DNA of 64,000 bases from Arenimonas metalli CF5-1 (GCF_000747155.1 NZ_AVCK01000015.1:34667-98666), one strand, 5' to 3'. Shown: positions 32,567-42,602, counted from the stretch's first letter. The notes: generated by a model not told the origin, from the letters alone. Numbers and translations are program-made.

Positions 32567-33403
32567 TTACTTGGCGGCGCGGGGCGCGCGCGGGGCGCGC
32601 TTGGCGTCGTCGCGCGGCGGACGCGGACCACGCGGGGCGGCCTTCTTGTCCTCCTTGGCGACCGGGTTGCCCTCGGCGTCGAGCTCGACGAACTCGTCGG
32701 CGGCGACGTGCGCCTGCGGCGAGGCGGCCTTGCCCTCGAGCACGGCGTCGGCCGCGGCGCGGACGTACAGCTGCACGGCGCGGATGGCGTCGTCGTTGCC
32801 CGGGATCGGGTAGTCGACGAGGTTGGGGTCGTAGTTGGTGTCGACCACGGCGATGACCGGGATGCCGAGCTTCTTGGCTTCCTGCACGGCGATGTTCTCG
32901 TGGCCGATGTCGATCACGAACAGCGCGTCCGGCAGGCGGTTCATTTCCTTGATGCCGCCCAGCGAGGCTTCCAGCTTGTCGCGCTCGCGGCGCAGGGTCA
33001 GCACCTCATGCTTGACCAGCTTCTCGAACGTGCCGTCGGTCTCGGCGGCCTCGAGTTCCTTCAGGCGGGCGACCGACTTCTTCACGGTGGCGAAGTTGGT
33101 CAGGGTGCCGCCCAGCCAGCGCATGCTCATGTAGGGCATGTTGCAGCGGATGGCTTCTTCCTTGATGGACTCGCGCGCCGAGCGCTTGGTGCCGACGAAC
33201 AGCACGGTGCCGCGCTTCTGGGCGATGCCCGAGATGAAGTTCATCGCGTCGGTGAAAAGCGGGAGGGTCTTCTCGAGGTTGATGATGTGGATCTTGCCGC
33301 GGGCGCCGAAGATGTACGGGCCCATCTTGGGGTTCCAGTAGCGGGTCTGGTGGCCGAAGTGCACGCCGGCTTCCAGCATCTGGCGCATGGTGACCTGGGA
33401 CAT
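32567..33403 (-). CDS. rpsB: 30S ribosomal protein S2
   Basis: A 278-aa S2 protein. [51 protein letters not shown] and [15 protein letters not shown] are canonical. The C-terminus has an extra basic, Pro-rich tail of about 30 residues ([20 protein letters not shown]), longer than in E. coli. The ATG is preceded by GAAAGGAAA. A longer in-frame start lies in the structured leader and was rejected. Confidence 0.98.
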   Translation of the reverse strand: MSQVTMRQMLEAGVHFGHQTRYWNPKMGPYIFGARGKIHIINLEKTLPLFTDAMNFISGIAQKRGTVLFVGTKRSARESIKEEAIRCNMPYMSMRWLGGTLTNFATVKKSVARLKELEAAETDGTFEKLVKHEVLTLRRERDKLEASLGGIKEMNRLPDALFVIDIGHENIAVQEAKKLGIPVIAVVDTNYDPNLVDYPIPGNDDAIRAVQLYVRAAADAVLEGKAASPQAHVAADEFVELDAEGNPVAKEDKKAAPRGPRPPRDDAKRAPRAPRAAK

Positions 33404-33620
33404 TGCGAATTTCCTTTCACGACAGGGAGCCGGCCGCACGCTGGCGGCTTCGGAGCTCCGGGGTTGGGCCTCCACCAGGCGGCCGTCTCGAACCTCGGGA
33501 AGTCCCGAGGCACCCCGGGACGGGGGATGGCCTGGTGTGTGTATTCACCGGTGACGCCCGGCGTGGGCGGTTCGAGGGCGGGCCGTGCCGTTGGGGGAAC
33601 GGGCCGTTTCGAGCCGCGGG
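33404..33620 (-). promoter_or_regulatory. Structured rpsB 5' leader, probable S2 autoregulatory element
   Basis: The untranslated leader folds strongly. Positions 33530-33537 (CACCAGGC on the RNA strand) pair with 33473-33480 (GCCTGGTG), closing a domain that contains the hairpin CCTCGGGA/TCCCGAGG (33493-33510). In enterobacteria S2 represses its own operon through a conserved rpsB leader structure. The architecture here fits that idea, but identity with the described element is inferred. Confidence 0.55.
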
Positions 33621-33650
33621 AGTATAGCCCGCTGGCCTAACCCCCCGCAA
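33621..33650 (-). promoter_or_regulatory. Candidate sigma-70 promoter of rpsB-tsf
   Basis: On the minus strand, TTGCGG (33650-33645) and TATACT (33626-33621) are separated by 18 bp. Transcription would start near 33614 and give a leader of about 210 nt, which encloses the predicted S2 structure. It is divergent from map. Confidence 0.6.
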
Positions 33651-33670
33651 GTAATGGATAATCCCGGCCC

Positions 33671-34447
33671 ATGAGGATCACCCTGAAGAGCCCCGAAGAC
33701 ATCGAGCGCATGCGCGTCGCCGGCCGCCTGGCCGCCGAGGTGCTGCAGGTCGTCGCCCCCCACGTGAAGCCGGGGGTGACCACGGCCGAGCTGGACCGGA
33801 TCTGCCACGACCACATCGTCGACGTCCAGAAGGCCATCCCGGCCAACGTCGGCTACAAGGGCTTCCCGGCCACGGTCTGCACCTCGGTCAACAACGTCAT
33901 CTGCCACGGCATCCCGAGCGAGTCCAAGGTCCTCAAGGACGGCGACATCATCAACATCGACGTCACCGTCATCAAGGACGGCTGGCACGGCGACACCAGC
34001 CGCATGTATTTCGTCGGCGAGCCCAGCATCAAGGCCCGGCGCCTGGTCGAGGTGACCCGCGAGGCCATGTTCCGCGGCATCCGCGTGGTCAAGCCGGGCG
34101 CCACCCTGGGCGACATCGGCCATGCCATCCAGAAGTACGCCGAGGGCGAGCGCTTCTCGGTGGTGCGCGAGTACTGCGGCCACGGCATCGGCCAGATCTA
34201 CCACGAGGATCCGCAGGTGCTGCACTACGGCCAGCCGATGTCCGGCATCGTGCTGCAGAAGGGCATGACCTTCACCATCGAGCCGATGATCAACGAGGGC
34301 AGCCGCCACACCAAGCTGCTCGGCGACGGCTGGACCGTGGTCACCCGCGACAAGTCGCTGTCGGCCCAGTGGGAGCACACGGTGGCCGTCACCGACGACG
34401 GCGTCGAGATCCTGACCCGCCTGCCCGGCGACGACAACGAGCTGTGA
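33671..34447 (+). CDS. map: Methionine aminopeptidase, type I
   Basis: A 258-aa enzyme removing initiator Met from nascent proteins. The pita-bread metal ligands are visible: Asp in INIDVTVIKDGWHGDTSRMY (two), His in YCGHGIGQIYHE, Glu in FTIEPMI and Glu in WEHTVAVTDDG. The length fits type I. No Shine-Dalgarno precedes the ATG, and GATAAT at 33657-33662 would place the transcript start almost at the start codon, so it may be leaderless (inference). It is the first gene of the map-glnD-dapD-yffB-dapE run. Confidence 0.97.
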   Translation: MRITLKSPEDIERMRVAGRLAAEVLQVVAPHVKPGVTTAELDRICHDHIVDVQKAIPANVGYKGFPATVCTSVNNVICHGIPSESKVLKDGDIINIDVTVIKDGWHGDTSRMYFVGEPSIKARRLVEVTREAMFRGIRVVKPGATLGDIGHAIQKYAEGERFSVVREYCGHGIGQIYHEDPQVLHYGQPMSGIVLQKGMTFTIEPMINEGSRHTKLLGDGWTVVTRDKSLSAQWEHTVAVTDDGVEILTRLPGDDNEL

Positions 34448-34460
34448 CCGGGGCCGGCCG

Positions 34461-37112
34461 GTGAGCGCCGTCCCCACGCCCGAACCCCCGCTGGCCGCGG
34501 CCCTTGCCGCGGCGGCCGATGACGCCGCCTGGCGCGAGGCTGCCAAGGCCGGCCTGGCCGCCCGGCGCGCCGACCTGCGCCGCCGCTTCGAGGCCGGCGA
34601 GGCGATCGACCGCCTGGTCGGCCTGTGCTGCGAGGCCAGCGACACCGTGGTCGTCTCGGCCTGGTCCCGCTGCCTGCCGCCCGGCGCGCCGCTGCAGCTG
34701 CTGGCCACCGGCGGCTACGGCCGCGCCGAGCTCTATCCCCAGTCCGACATCGACCTGCTGGTGCTCGGCGAGCCCGCCGCGCAGAAGGCGCACGAGGCCG
34801 CGATCGGCCGCTTCTTCTCCCTGCTCTGGGACGCCGGGCTGGCCACCAGCCAGGCGGTGCGCTCGCTGGCGCAGTGCGTCGAGGCCGGGCGCGAGGACAT
34901 CACCGTGCTGACCTCGCTGATGGAGTGCCGCGCGCTGGCCGGCGACGCAGGCGCGCCCGCGACGCTGGCCGCCGCCCTGGCACCGGGCGTGCTGTGGCCG
35001 CCGGCCGCGTACTTCGCCGCCAAGCGCGAGGAGCAGCGCGCCCGCCACGCCCGCTTCCACGACACCGCCCACAACCTCGAGCCCAACCTCAAGGAAGGCC
35101 CGGGCGGCCTGCGCGACCTGCAGACCGTGACCTGGATGGGCATGCGCCTTTACGGCGTGCCGGGCCTGCGCGCGCTGGTGCCGCTGGGCCTGCTCGGCGA
35201 GGACGAATGCGCCAGCCTCGAGCGCGAATGGCGCCAGCTCGCGCGGCTGCGCTTCGGCCTGCACCTGCTGGCCGGGCGGCGCGAGGAGCGCCTGGGCTTC
35301 GACCACCAGAAGACGCTGGCGGCGATGCTCGGCCTGAAGGACGAGCACCGCGACAACCTCGCGGTCGAACAGATGATGCAGGCCTTCTTCCGCAGCGCCG
35401 CCACGGTGATGCGGATCAACGACCGCCTGCTGCAGCGCTTCGAGGAGCAGCTCTCCGGCGAGGAATCGCCGGTGCCGGTGGCCGAGGGCTACGAGCTGCG
35501 CCACGGCTACCTGGCGATGCGCGCGCCGGCGCGGCTGCGCGAGGGCGCGGCGCCGATGTTCGAACTGTTCGCGGCCTGGGACCAGGCGCCGCAGGCCCGC
35601 GGCCTGCATTCGGAAACGGCGCGCGCGCTGGGCGAGTCGCTGGCGGCCATCAAGCCCTGCGACGAGCAGCCGCCCGAAGTGCGCCAGCAGTTCATGGCGC
35701 TGCTGGAATCGCCCCAGGCCGTCGCCACGCTCACGCGCATGGCCCGGCTGGGCGTGCTGGCACGTTACCTGCCGGCGTTCGGCAGGGTCTCGGGGCGCAT
35801 GCAGTACGACCTGTTCCATGTCTACACGGTCGACCAGCACACGCTCACCGTGCTGGCGCACATGGACGGCTTCGCGCGCCGCGCCGACGAGCGCTTCGCG
35901 ATCGCGCACGAGGTGCTGCCGCGCCTGCGCAAGCCGCACCTGCTGCTGCTCGCGGGGCTGTTCCACGACATCGCCAAGGGCCGCGGCGGCGACCATTCCG
36001 AACTGGGCGCGGTGGACGCGCGCGAGTTCGCCGCGGTGCACGCGCTGCCCGCCGCCGACGGCGACCTGGTGGCCTGGCTGGTCGAGCAGCACCTGCTGAT
36101 GTCGGTGACGGCGCAGCGCCAGGACATCTCGGATCCCGAGGTCGTCGCGCGCTTCGCCAACAAGGTCGCCGACCGCGAGCACCTCGACTACCTGTACCTG
36201 CTGACCTGCGCCGACATCGCCGGCACCAGCCCCAAGCTCTGGAACGCGTGGAAGGACCGGCTGCTGGCCGACCTGTACTCGGCCACGCGCTTCGCGCTGC
36301 GCCGCGGCCTGGAAAACCCGGTGCACGCCAACGAGATCATGGCCGAGACCCGCGCCAAGGCGATGGAGCGGCTGCTGGGCGAAGGCCTGGACGAGGCCAC
36401 GGTGCAGGCGATCTGGGCGGCGTACCCGGACGTGGGCTTCCTGCGCTACCGGCCCGAGCAGATCGCCTGGCAGACCCGCGGCATCGCCGAATCCGATGCC
36501 GGCGACACCGTGGTGCTGGTGCGTCCGCACCTGCAGGCGGGCGGGCTCGAGGTGTTCGTGCGCGCGCTCGACCGCGACGGCCTGTTCGCGGCGCTGGTGG
36601 CCACGCTCGACCGCCTCGGCCTGAACGTGCTCGAGGCGCGCGTGCTCAACTCCAGCGACGGCCACGCGCTCGACACCTTCCAGCTGATCGCGCCGCAGGG
36701 CATCGCGCCCGAGGCCGACGCGGTGGTGGCGGCGATCAAGGCCGCGCTGCGCGACCCCGCGCGCGTGCGCCCGGTGCGCCGCGCCGCGCCGCGGCAGCTT
36801 CGCCACTTCCGGGTGCCGGCGCGCGTCGCCTTCGACACCGTGGCCGACGGCCGCCGCACCCGCATGAGCCTGGTCTGCACCGACCAGCCCGGGCTGCTGG
36901 CCGGCGTGGCCCAGGTGCTGCGCCAGCACCGCCTGCGCGTGCACGACGCCCGCATCGCCACCTTCGGCGAGAAGGTCGAGGATTTCTTCCTGCTCACCGA
37001 CGAGCGCGACCGCGCCGTCGAGGACCAGGCCCTGTTGGACAAGCTGAGCCAGGCCATCGTGGCCTGCGTCGACGGAGAGACGGACCATGGCAAGAAAGAA
37101 GCCCGCCCTTGA
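34461..37112 (+). CDS. glnD: Bifunctional [protein-PII] uridylyltransferase / uridylyl-removing enzyme
   Basis: An 883-aa nitrogen sensor that uridylylates PII proteins when glutamine is low and removes UMP when it is high. The nucleotidyltransferase motif is in [21 protein letters not shown] (about residues 76-96). The HD domain has [17 protein letters not shown], and two C-terminal ACT domains (about 690-880; the second includes [25 protein letters not shown]) bind glutamine. The start is GTG at 34461, 13 bp after map. Its end overlaps dapD by 26 bp. Confidence 0.97.
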   Translation: MSAVPTPEPPLAAALAAAADDAAWREAAKAGLAARRADLRRRFEAGEAIDRLVGLCCEASDTVVVSAWSRCLPPGAPLQLLATGGYGRAELYPQSDIDLLVLGEPAAQKAHEAAIGRFFSLLWDAGLATSQAVRSLAQCVEAGREDITVLTSLMECRALAGDAGAPATLAAALAPGVLWPPAAYFAAKREEQRARHARFHDTAHNLEPNLKEGPGGLRDLQTVTWMGMRLYGVPGLRALVPLGLLGEDECASLEREWRQLARLRFGLHLLAGRREERLGFDHQKTLAAMLGLKDEHRDNLAVEQMMQAFFRSAATVMRINDRLLQRFEEQLSGEESPVPVAEGYELRHGYLAMRAPARLREGAAPMFELFAAWDQAPQARGLHSETARALGESLAAIKPCDEQPPEVRQQFMALLESPQAVATLTRMARLGVLARYLPAFGRVSGRMQYDLFHVYTVDQHTLTVLAHMDGFARRADERFAIAHEVLPRLRKPHLLLLAGLFHDIAKGRGGDHSELGAVDAREFAAVHALPAADGDLVAWLVEQHLLMSVTAQRQDISDPEVVARFANKVADREHLDYLYLLTCADIAGTSPKLWNAWKDRLLADLYSATRFALRRGLENPVHANEIMAETRAKAMERLLGEGLDEATVQAIWAAYPDVGFLRYRPEQIAWQTRGIAESDAGDTVVLVRPHLQAGGLEVFVRALDRDGLFAALVATLDRLGLNVLEARVLNSSDGHALDTFQLIAPQGIAPEADAVVAAIKAALRDPARVRPVRRAAPRQLRHFRVPARVAFDTVADGRRTRMSLVCTDQPGLLAGVAQVLRQHRLRVHDARIATFGEKVEDFFLLTDERDRAVEDQALLDKLSQAIVACVDGETDHGKKEARP

Positions 37113-37935
37113 GCAGCTGCAGGCGATCATCGAGGACGCGTTCGAGCGCCGCGCCACCCTGAGCGCCGCCGAGATCGAGGGCTCCACCCGCCCGGCGGTG
37201 GAAGAGGCGATCGCGCTGCTGGAATCCGGCAAGGCCCGCGTCGCGGTGCCGGCCGGCAAAGGCTGGGAAGTGAACCAGTGGCTGAAGAAGGCCGTGCTGC
37301 TCTACTTCCGCGTCAACGACATGCAGCTGGTGGAAAGCTACCCGGCGCCGTTCTGGGACAAGGTGCCGCTGCGCTTCGAGGGCTTCGACGAAGGCGACTT
37401 CCAGAAGCTGGGCGCGCGCGTGGTGCCGGGCGCGATCGTCCGCGCCGGCGCCCACATCGGCAAGGACGTGGTGCTGATGCCGAGCTTCGTGAACATCGGC
37501 GCCCACGTCGGCGCCGGCACCATGGTCGACACCTGGGCCACCGTCGGCAGCTGCGCGCAGATCGGCAAGAACTGCCACCTCTCGGGCGGCGCCGGCATCG
37601 GCGGCGTGCTCGAACCGCTGCAGGCCAGCCCGACCATCATCGAGGACGACTGCTTCATCGGCGCCCGCGCCGAAGTGGTCGAGGGCGTGGTGGTGGAGAA
37701 GGGCAGCGTGATCGGCATGGGCGTGTTCATCGGCCAGAGCACCCGCATCTACAACCGCGCCACCGGCGAGATCAGCTACGGCCGCGTGCCGGCCGGCAGC
37801 GTGGTGGTCTCGGGCTCGCTGCCCTCGGCCGACGGCAAGTACTCGCTTTACTGCGCGGTGATCGTGAAGCAGGTGGACGCCAAGACGCGCGCGAAGACCT
37901 CGGTGAACGAGCTGCTGCGGGGCGCGGTGGAATGA
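37087..37935 (+). CDS. dapD: Tetrahydrodipicolinate N-succinyltransferase
   Basis: A 282-aa hexapeptide acyltransferase of the succinylase branch of lysine/diaminopimelate synthesis. It has an N-terminal helical domain ([18 protein letters not shown]), then the beta-helix with [33 protein letters not shown] and [26 protein letters not shown]. It starts inside the glnD coding end (26-bp overlap), implying translational coupling between nitrogen sensing and DAP synthesis. The yffB start overlaps its stop (ATGA). Confidence 0.97.
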   Translation: MARKKPALEQLQAIIEDAFERRATLSAAEIEGSTRPAVEEAIALLESGKARVAVPAGKGWEVNQWLKKAVLLYFRVNDMQLVESYPAPFWDKVPLRFEGFDEGDFQKLGARVVPGAIVRAGAHIGKDVVLMPSFVNIGAHVGAGTMVDTWATVGSCAQIGKNCHLSGGAGIGGVLEPLQASPTIIEDDCFIGARAEVVEGVVVEKGSVIGMGVFIGQSTRIYNRATGEISYGRVPAGSVVVSGSLPSADGKYSLYCAVIVKQVDAKTRAKTSVNELLRGAVE

Positions 37936-38291
37936 CCACGGTCTACGGCCTCGACAACTGCGATACCTGCAAGAAGGCGCGCAACTGGCTCAAGCGCTTC
38001 GAGCTGGCGCACGAGTTCACCGACTACCGGGCGAACCGCGTGCCGCCGGAGACGCTCAAGGCTTGGGCCGCGCAGCTGGGCGGCTGGGACAAACTGATCA
38101 ACAAGGCGTCCACCACCTGGCGGCAGCTGCCGGAGGCGCGCAAGTCGCCGGCCTCGGACCCGGAGTGGACGCTGCTTCTCAAGGAACACCCGGCGCTGAT
38201 CAAGCGCCCGGTGCTGGTGACCGACGACGGCACCGTCAGCGTAGGATTCACCGACAACGGCTGGAAGCTTCGGTTCGGGATCAAGAAATGA
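37932..38291 (+). CDS. yffB: ArsC/Spx family reductase-like protein (YffB type)
   Basis: A 119-aa thioredoxin-fold protein of the ArsC/Spx superfamily. It begins [17 protein letters not shown] with the active-site Cys pair, has [13 protein letters not shown] and the cis-Pro region [13 protein letters not shown]. YffB proteins lie in dapD-dapE neighbourhoods in many proteobacteria. The physiological reaction is not established; arsenate reduction is unlikely to be the main role. It overlaps dapD and dapE by ATGA at both ends. Confidence 0.93.
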   Translation: MTTVYGLDNCDTCKKARNWLKRFELAHEFTDYRANRVPPETLKAWAAQLGGWDKLINKASTTWRQLPEARKSPASDPEWTLLLKEHPALIKRPVLVTDDGTVSVGFTDNGWKLRFGIKK

Positions 38292-39418
38292 GCGACGTGC
38301 TGGCCCTCACCCAGGACCTGATCGCGCGGCCGTCGGTCACCCCCGACGACGCCGGCTGCCAGGCGATGATTTCCGAACGGCTGGCGCGCGCGGGCTTCCG
38401 CTGCGAGCAGATCGACTTCGGCGCGGTCAAGAACCTCTGGGCCAGCCACGGCGAGGGTGGCGAGGTGCTGTGCTTCCTCGGCCACACCGACGTGGTGCCG
38501 CCGGGTCCGCGCGAGGCCTGGGCCAGCGATCCGTTCACGCCGACGGTGCGCGACGGCTACCTGTACGGCCGCGGCGCCGCCGACATGAAGGGCAGCGTGG
38601 CTGCCTTCGTGCTGGCGCTCGAGCAGTTCGTGGCCGCGAACCCCGGCCATCCGGGCACGGTGGCGCTGCTGCTCACCTCGGACGAAGAGGGCGACGCCAT
38701 CGACGGCGTGCGCAAGGTCGCCGAGCATTTCCGCGCCACCGGCCGCCGCATCGACTTCTGCGTCACCGGCGAGCCGTCCTCGAAGGACGTGCTGGGAGAC
38801 CTGCTGCGCGTCGGCCGCCGCGGCACGCTCTCGGGCACGCTCACGGTGCACGGCATCCAGGGCCACGTGGCCTACCCGGAAAAAGCCCGCAACCCGATCC
38901 ACCAGGCGATGCCGGCCCTGGCCGAACTCACGGCGCGGCGCTGGGACGAGGGCTACCCGGAGTTCCCCGCGTCGAGCTTCCAGGTCTCGAACATCCACGC
39001 CGGCACCGGCGCCAACAACGTGATCCCGGGGCACTGCGAGGTGCTGTTCAACTTCCGCTACAACCCGGGCTGGAGCGCCGGGGACTTGGAGCGGGAAGTG
39101 CACGCGGTGCTCGACCGCCACGGCCTGCAGTACGACCTGCGCTGGCACCGCGGCGGCGAACCCTTCCTGACCCGCGAAGGTCGCCTGCGTGCGGCCGTTC
39201 GCGCGGTGCTGGTGGAGCAGTGCGGCACGACGCCGGACGAAAACACCGGCGGCGGCACCTCGGATGCCCGCTTCATCGCGCCCCTGGGCGCCGAGGTGGT
39301 GGAAGTGGGGCCGGTGAACGCCACCATCCACAAGGTCGACGAGCGCGTCGCCGTGGCCGAGCTCGAGCGCCTCCCCGCGCTTTACCGAGCCATCGCCGAG
39401 CGACTGCTGTCCCGCTGA
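38288..39418 (+). CDS. dapE: Succinyl-diaminopimelate desuccinylase
   Basis: A 376-aa di-zinc M20 hydrolase that makes LL-diaminopimelate. The metal ligands are in [12 protein letters not shown] (His), [11 protein letters not shown] (Asp), TSDEEGDA (catalytic and ligand Glu), CVTGEPSS (Glu) and the C-terminal NATIHK (His). [13 protein letters not shown] is the DapE-specific signature. It is the last gene of the operon and ends 25 bp before the convergent gene at 39443. Confidence 0.97.
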   Translation: MSDVLALTQDLIARPSVTPDDAGCQAMISERLARAGFRCEQIDFGAVKNLWASHGEGGEVLCFLGHTDVVPPGPREAWASDPFTPTVRDGYLYGRGAADMKGSVAAFVLALEQFVAANPGHPGTVALLLTSDEEGDAIDGVRKVAEHFRATGRRIDFCVTGEPSSKDVLGDLLRVGRRGTLSGTLTVHGIQGHVAYPEKARNPIHQAMPALAELTARRWDEGYPEFPASSFQVSNIHAGTGANNVIPGHCEVLFNFRYNPGWSAGDLEREVHAVLDRHGLQYDLRWHRGGEPFLTREGRLRAAVRAVLVEQCGTTPDENTGGGTSDARFIAPLGAEVVEVGPVNATIHKVDERVAVAELERLPALYRAIAERLLSR

Positions 39419-39442
39419 CCTCCGCTTACCGCCCTCCCATGC

Positions 39443-39874
39443 TCAGGCGGCCTGGTTGAACCAGGCTTGTTCGGTCGCCACGGTCGGCTTGTGGTCCTTG
39501 AGTTCGCGCAGGATGCCCAGCACCTCGCGGTGCACGGCCATCAGGCCCTCGTTCGGGGTGCCGCGGGTCTCGTGGTAAACCACGGCCAGCCAGAGCGCGA
39601 TGCTGCGCTGGCGCAGCTGGATCGAGCGATCCTTCGCGCGCGCCGCGGCCACGGCGGCGACCGGCGTCCAGGGGCGGTAAGGCGTGGCTTCGCTGTCGCC
39701 GTGCAGGTGCGGCATCGGCAGGCGCGCGGCGGCCTGGATCTCGGCGAGCGTGAGGTCGGTGGTTTGCTTGCGCTGCTCGGCGTTCATCGCCAGCACGGCC
39801 TGGCGCACGGCGGCGGCCTGGCGGGCGAGCATGGCGCGACGCCACTGCGTCAACAGAACGATCAGGAACTGCAT
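39443..39874 (-). CDS. Unrecognised 143-aa protein with likely Clp-activated promoter
   Basis: The family was not recognised. The product is mostly helical, with no signal peptide or confident membrane helix (the start MQFLIVLLTQWRRAM is hydrophobic but short and followed by charge). It contains RKQTTDLTLAEIQAAARLPMPHLHGD, then YRPWTPVAAVAAARAKDRSIQLRQRSIALWLAVVYHETRGT and a C-terminal helix. It stands alone on its strand with its own promoter. The frame is supported by the good promoter and by the gap it fills between dapE and pac. Confidence 0.7.
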   Translation of the reverse strand: MQFLIVLLTQWRRAMLARQAAAVRQAVLAMNAEQRKQTTDLTLAEIQAAARLPMPHLHGDSEATPYRPWTPVAAVAAARAKDRSIQLRQRSIALWLAVVYHETRGTPNEGLMAVHREVLGILRELKDHKPTVATEQAWFNQAA

Positions 39875-39977
39875 GTGAATCCACCTCGCCGTACGAAGAA
39901 GTCGGTGAGGCGAATCGCTCCCCCTGACGGCGATCCACCCGTCGCTGCGCCGGCGGAGCCTGCCGGGCAGTGGACCG

Positions 39978-40038
39978 TTTATGGCCCAATTCGTGACGCC
40001 TGTCAGCTTTCCTTCATCAAAATGTGAACTTGTTCACA
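39978..40038 (-). promoter_or_regulatory. Class I Clp/CRP-type promoter upstream of the 143-aa gene
   Basis: TGTGA-N6-TCACA is matched perfectly at 40023-40038, inside a 10-bp-arm palindrome (40020-40041). On the minus strand a -35 CTGACA (40006-40001) and -10 CATAAA (39983-39978) are separated by 17 bp. The predicted transcript start is near 39971, so the site is centred about 60 bp upstream, close to the -61.5 position of class I CRP promoters. The site overlaps the pac stop codon. In this family Clp is the CRP homologue that reads the same consensus. Confidence 0.72.
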
Positions 40039-42433
40039 TTTCCGGGGCGGACACGGCCGGCCGGAGGGTGAGGCGATGGGCCGGCGCCCCCGGCAGGAAG
40101 GGGGTTGGCTCGCCCCGGACCCAGGCCGCGTGGCCGGCGCCCCAGAACGGCGACAGCGGGTGCCCGCTCTGGCCGCCCGGCATGTGCCCGTAGCCTTCGG
40201 CCTCGCGGCCGGGCGAGACCACCATGCGCTGGCTCGCGCCGAAGCCGGGCGACTGCACCAGCGGCATGTGGCCGTCGCCGCGCAGCGGTTCGGCCGGCAT
40301 GCACAGCGGGCCGCGCAGCAGGCCGGGCAGGGCGCCGGCCAGCGGGTGGCAGATGCGCGCAGTGTTGCGCTCGCCCCAGCGGCGCTCGGCCAGCGGGCCG
40401 TCGGCCTCGAGCTGGCCGCGCAGCTCGCGCGCGGCGTCGGCCAGCAGCGCGTCCCAGCTTTCGAAGCGGCGGGGCAGCAGGTGCGCGGGCCGCGACTGCA
40501 GCAGCGGCCAGGCCACCGACTCCATTTGCGGCAGGTCGGGCATCACGAAGTCCTCGCCCAGCGCCGCCTGCGCCGGTGCCGTCAATCCGTTCTGGATGCG
40601 CTCGACCACGGCCAGGCGCCAGCCGCGCACGAGGCGGTAGCCGGCGCTGTCGACGCTGGCGCGGCCGTTCCAGTCCGCCGATGCGGCGGCGATCGCCCGA
40701 AGGTCTTCATTGCCGCTGCGAGCGGCTTCATCCACGAGTAGTTCATGCCAGCGCGCGAGGAAGAGCGCGCGGTCGTCCATCTGCAGCGCCAGCAGGTCCT
40801 GTTCCGCGAGCACCGGCTTTTCGCGCAGGAAGTCGCGGATCTGCTTCGCGCGGGCGCCGTTGGCATAGCCGGCGTCGCCGACCAGGGCCAGCGCCTCGCC
40901 ATCGACGACGCGCGCGTTGGCAGTCCACAGCACGCCGTCGGCAGGGTCCACCACGCTGGGGTTCTCGGTGGACGGCAGCCAGCCGGCCCAGCGGCAGGCA
41001 TCGGCGACCCGCAGCGGCGTCCGTGGCGCGCAGTTGCCCGTGCGCTCGGGCATCTGCGCGGTCAGGCGCCAGGCGATGCGGCCGTTGCGGTCGGCCATCA
41101 TCAGGTTCTGTGCCGGGATGCCGGCGGTATCGGCCACGGCCAGGCCCTGGTCGAGGTTGCCGGCCCAGGCCAGGTCGGCCAGCCCGAAGTTGAGCGAGCC
41201 GGGCAACTGCGCGGTCCAGCGCAGCGCCAGCGCGCTGCCGTCGTCGAGCTCGCGCGTGATCGGGCCCCAGCGCGTCTCGCGCACCTTGAGCTCGACCGGG
41301 TCGCCGCCCTTCACCTGGATCCATTCGCTGGCCACGCGCAGCGCGGCGATGCCGCCCGGCACGCGGTACTTGAGTTTGTCTTCGTCGGTGAACTCGACGC
41401 GGTAGAAGTCGAGCCAGTCGCCATAGCTGTTGGTGAAGCCCCAGGCCACGTGCGTGTTGCTGCCCACGATCACCGCCGGGATGCCGGGCAGGGTGAAGCC
41501 GCTGACGTCGACCTGCCCGCCCGGCGCGCGCGCGTCCGGGTACTTCATGCGCGCGCGGAACCACAGGTTGGGCGCGCGCAGGCCCAGGTGCATGTCGTTG
41601 GCGACGATGGCGCGGCCATCGGCGGTGCGCGAGCCGGCGACCGCGAAGTTGTTGCTGCCGGGCGCGGCCGGTTCGGAGACCTCGAAGCCGCTGCCCTCGC
41701 CGGGCATCGGCAGCGTGCGCAGGTCGAGCACGTCGGCGCCGGGCAGCACGGCATTGCCGCGCGCCGCGCCGACCAGCGGCGCGTCCCACTCGCTGCCGTC
41801 GGTGGCGATGAGTTCGTAGAGCGGCGCCGGCACCACCTCGCGGATGCGCCACAGCGCCAGTTCGCGCGAATTGGTTTCGTCCTGCAGGTCGAAGAACATC
41901 GCGTAGCCGACCAGCGCGATGTCGGGCACGGTCCAGGGCTCGGGTTCGGCCTGCAGCAGGTAGTAGGGCCAGGGCTTGCGATCGAGCGCCAGCAGGCCGG
42001 CGTTGACGCCGTCGCGGTAGGCCTCGAGCACCGGCAGGCGGTCGCCGGCGATCTGCCGCAGCGACTCGTCCACGCGCGCGCGCAGGCGATGCACGCGCAC
42101 TTCCTTGTCGCGCTCGAGCGCCAGCGGACCGAACAGCGCCGACAGCTCGCCGGCCGCCGAACGTCGCAGCAGGTCCATCTCGAAGTAGCGCTCCTGCGCA
42201 TGCAGGAAGCCCAGCGCGCGCGCGGCATCCGCTTCGTTCGCCGCCTCCACGGTGGCGATGCCGAGCGCGTCGCGGGTCACCGACGCCGGCGCCGAGAGGC
42301 CCCCGAGCGAAAGCTCGCCCTCGAGGGTGGCCAGGCTGCCGCGCGCCAGCCACCACGCCACGCCCGCCGCGACCAGCCCCAGGAGCAGCAGGACGATGAG
42401 CAGGCGGGAAAGGATCCGGACGGCTTTGCGCAT
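40034..42433 (-). CDS. Penicillin acylase family N-terminal-nucleophile hydrolase
   Basis: A 799-aa Ntn-hydrolase precursor. One N-terminal hydrophobic segment (about residues 7-29, ILSRLLIVLLLLGLVAAGVAWWLA) exports or anchors it. The alpha-chain runs to about residue 259, and the self-cleavage point is before Ser260 in PGSNNFAVAG, which becomes the catalytic N-terminal Ser of the beta-chain. LHAQERYFEMDLLRRSAAGELS and GSNTHVAWGFTNSYGDWLDFY are family blocks. Natural substrates may be acylated amines or acyl-homoserine lactones, but which is unknown. The start codon is 43 bp from the divergent Asn leader peptide. Confidence 0.93.
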   Translation of the reverse strand: MRKAVRILSRLLIVLLLLGLVAAGVAWWLARGSLATLEGELSLGGLSAPASVTRDALGIATVEAANEADAARALGFLHAQERYFEMDLLRRSAAGELSALFGPLALERDKEVRVHRLRARVDESLRQIAGDRLPVLEAYRDGVNAGLLALDRKPWPYYLLQAEPEPWTVPDIALVGYAMFFDLQDETNSRELALWRIREVVPAPLYELIATDGSEWDAPLVGAARGNAVLPGADVLDLRTLPMPGEGSGFEVSEPAAPGSNNFAVAGSRTADGRAIVANDMHLGLRAPNLWFRARMKYPDARAPGGQVDVSGFTLPGIPAVIVGSNTHVAWGFTNSYGDWLDFYRVEFTDEDKLKYRVPGGIAALRVASEWIQVKGGDPVELKVRETRWGPITRELDDGSALALRWTAQLPGSLNFGLADLAWAGNLDQGLAVADTAGIPAQNLMMADRNGRIAWRLTAQMPERTGNCAPRTPLRVADACRWAGWLPSTENPSVVDPADGVLWTANARVVDGEALALVGDAGYANGARAKQIRDFLREKPVLAEQDLLALQMDDRALFLARWHELLVDEAARSGNEDLRAIAAASADWNGRASVDSAGYRLVRGWRLAVVERIQNGLTAPAQAALGEDFVMPDLPQMESVAWPLLQSRPAHLLPRRFESWDALLADAARELRGQLEADGPLAERRWGERNTARICHPLAGALPGLLRGPLCMPAEPLRGDGHMPLVQSPGFGASQRMVVSPGREAEGYGHMPGGQSGHPLSPFWGAGHAAWVRGEPTPFLPGAPAHRLTLRPAVSAPEM

Positions 42434-42476
42434 GGCGTGGGTTGCTTGCGAAGGGAGACCGTGCCTAGGATGGCCC

Positions 42477-42602
42477 ATGTCCTGCCGCGTCGCCATCGCC
42501 CGAAGCACCGATCCGACCCGGGTCGCGCCGGCCTGCGTGAACGCCAACAACGCCAATAACAACAATCGTCCCCGTCCGCGGGTCGACGACTTGGCGCGCT
42601 AG
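42477..42602 (+). CDS. Asparagine-rich leader peptide of asnB
   Basis: A 41-codon open frame starting ATG with AGGA 6 nt upstream (42467-42470) and ending TAG. Residues 22-30 read NANNANNNN: seven Asn codons (AAC and AAT) in nine. The rest is unremarkable and Arg-rich. It lies 94 bp upstream of an asparagine synthetase gene and is followed at once by competing RNA hairpins. By analogy with his, trp, leu and thr leaders, this is the sensor of charged tRNA-Asn. Confidence 0.88.
   Translation: MSCRVAIARSTDPTRVAPACVNANNANNNNRPRPRVDDLAR

Noticed and set aside
40020..40041. The TGTGAACTTGTTCACA palindrome read as a terminator of pac
   Set aside because: It is AT-rich, lacks a T-tract on the pac strand and matches the CRP/Clp consensus too exactly, so an operator is a better reading.
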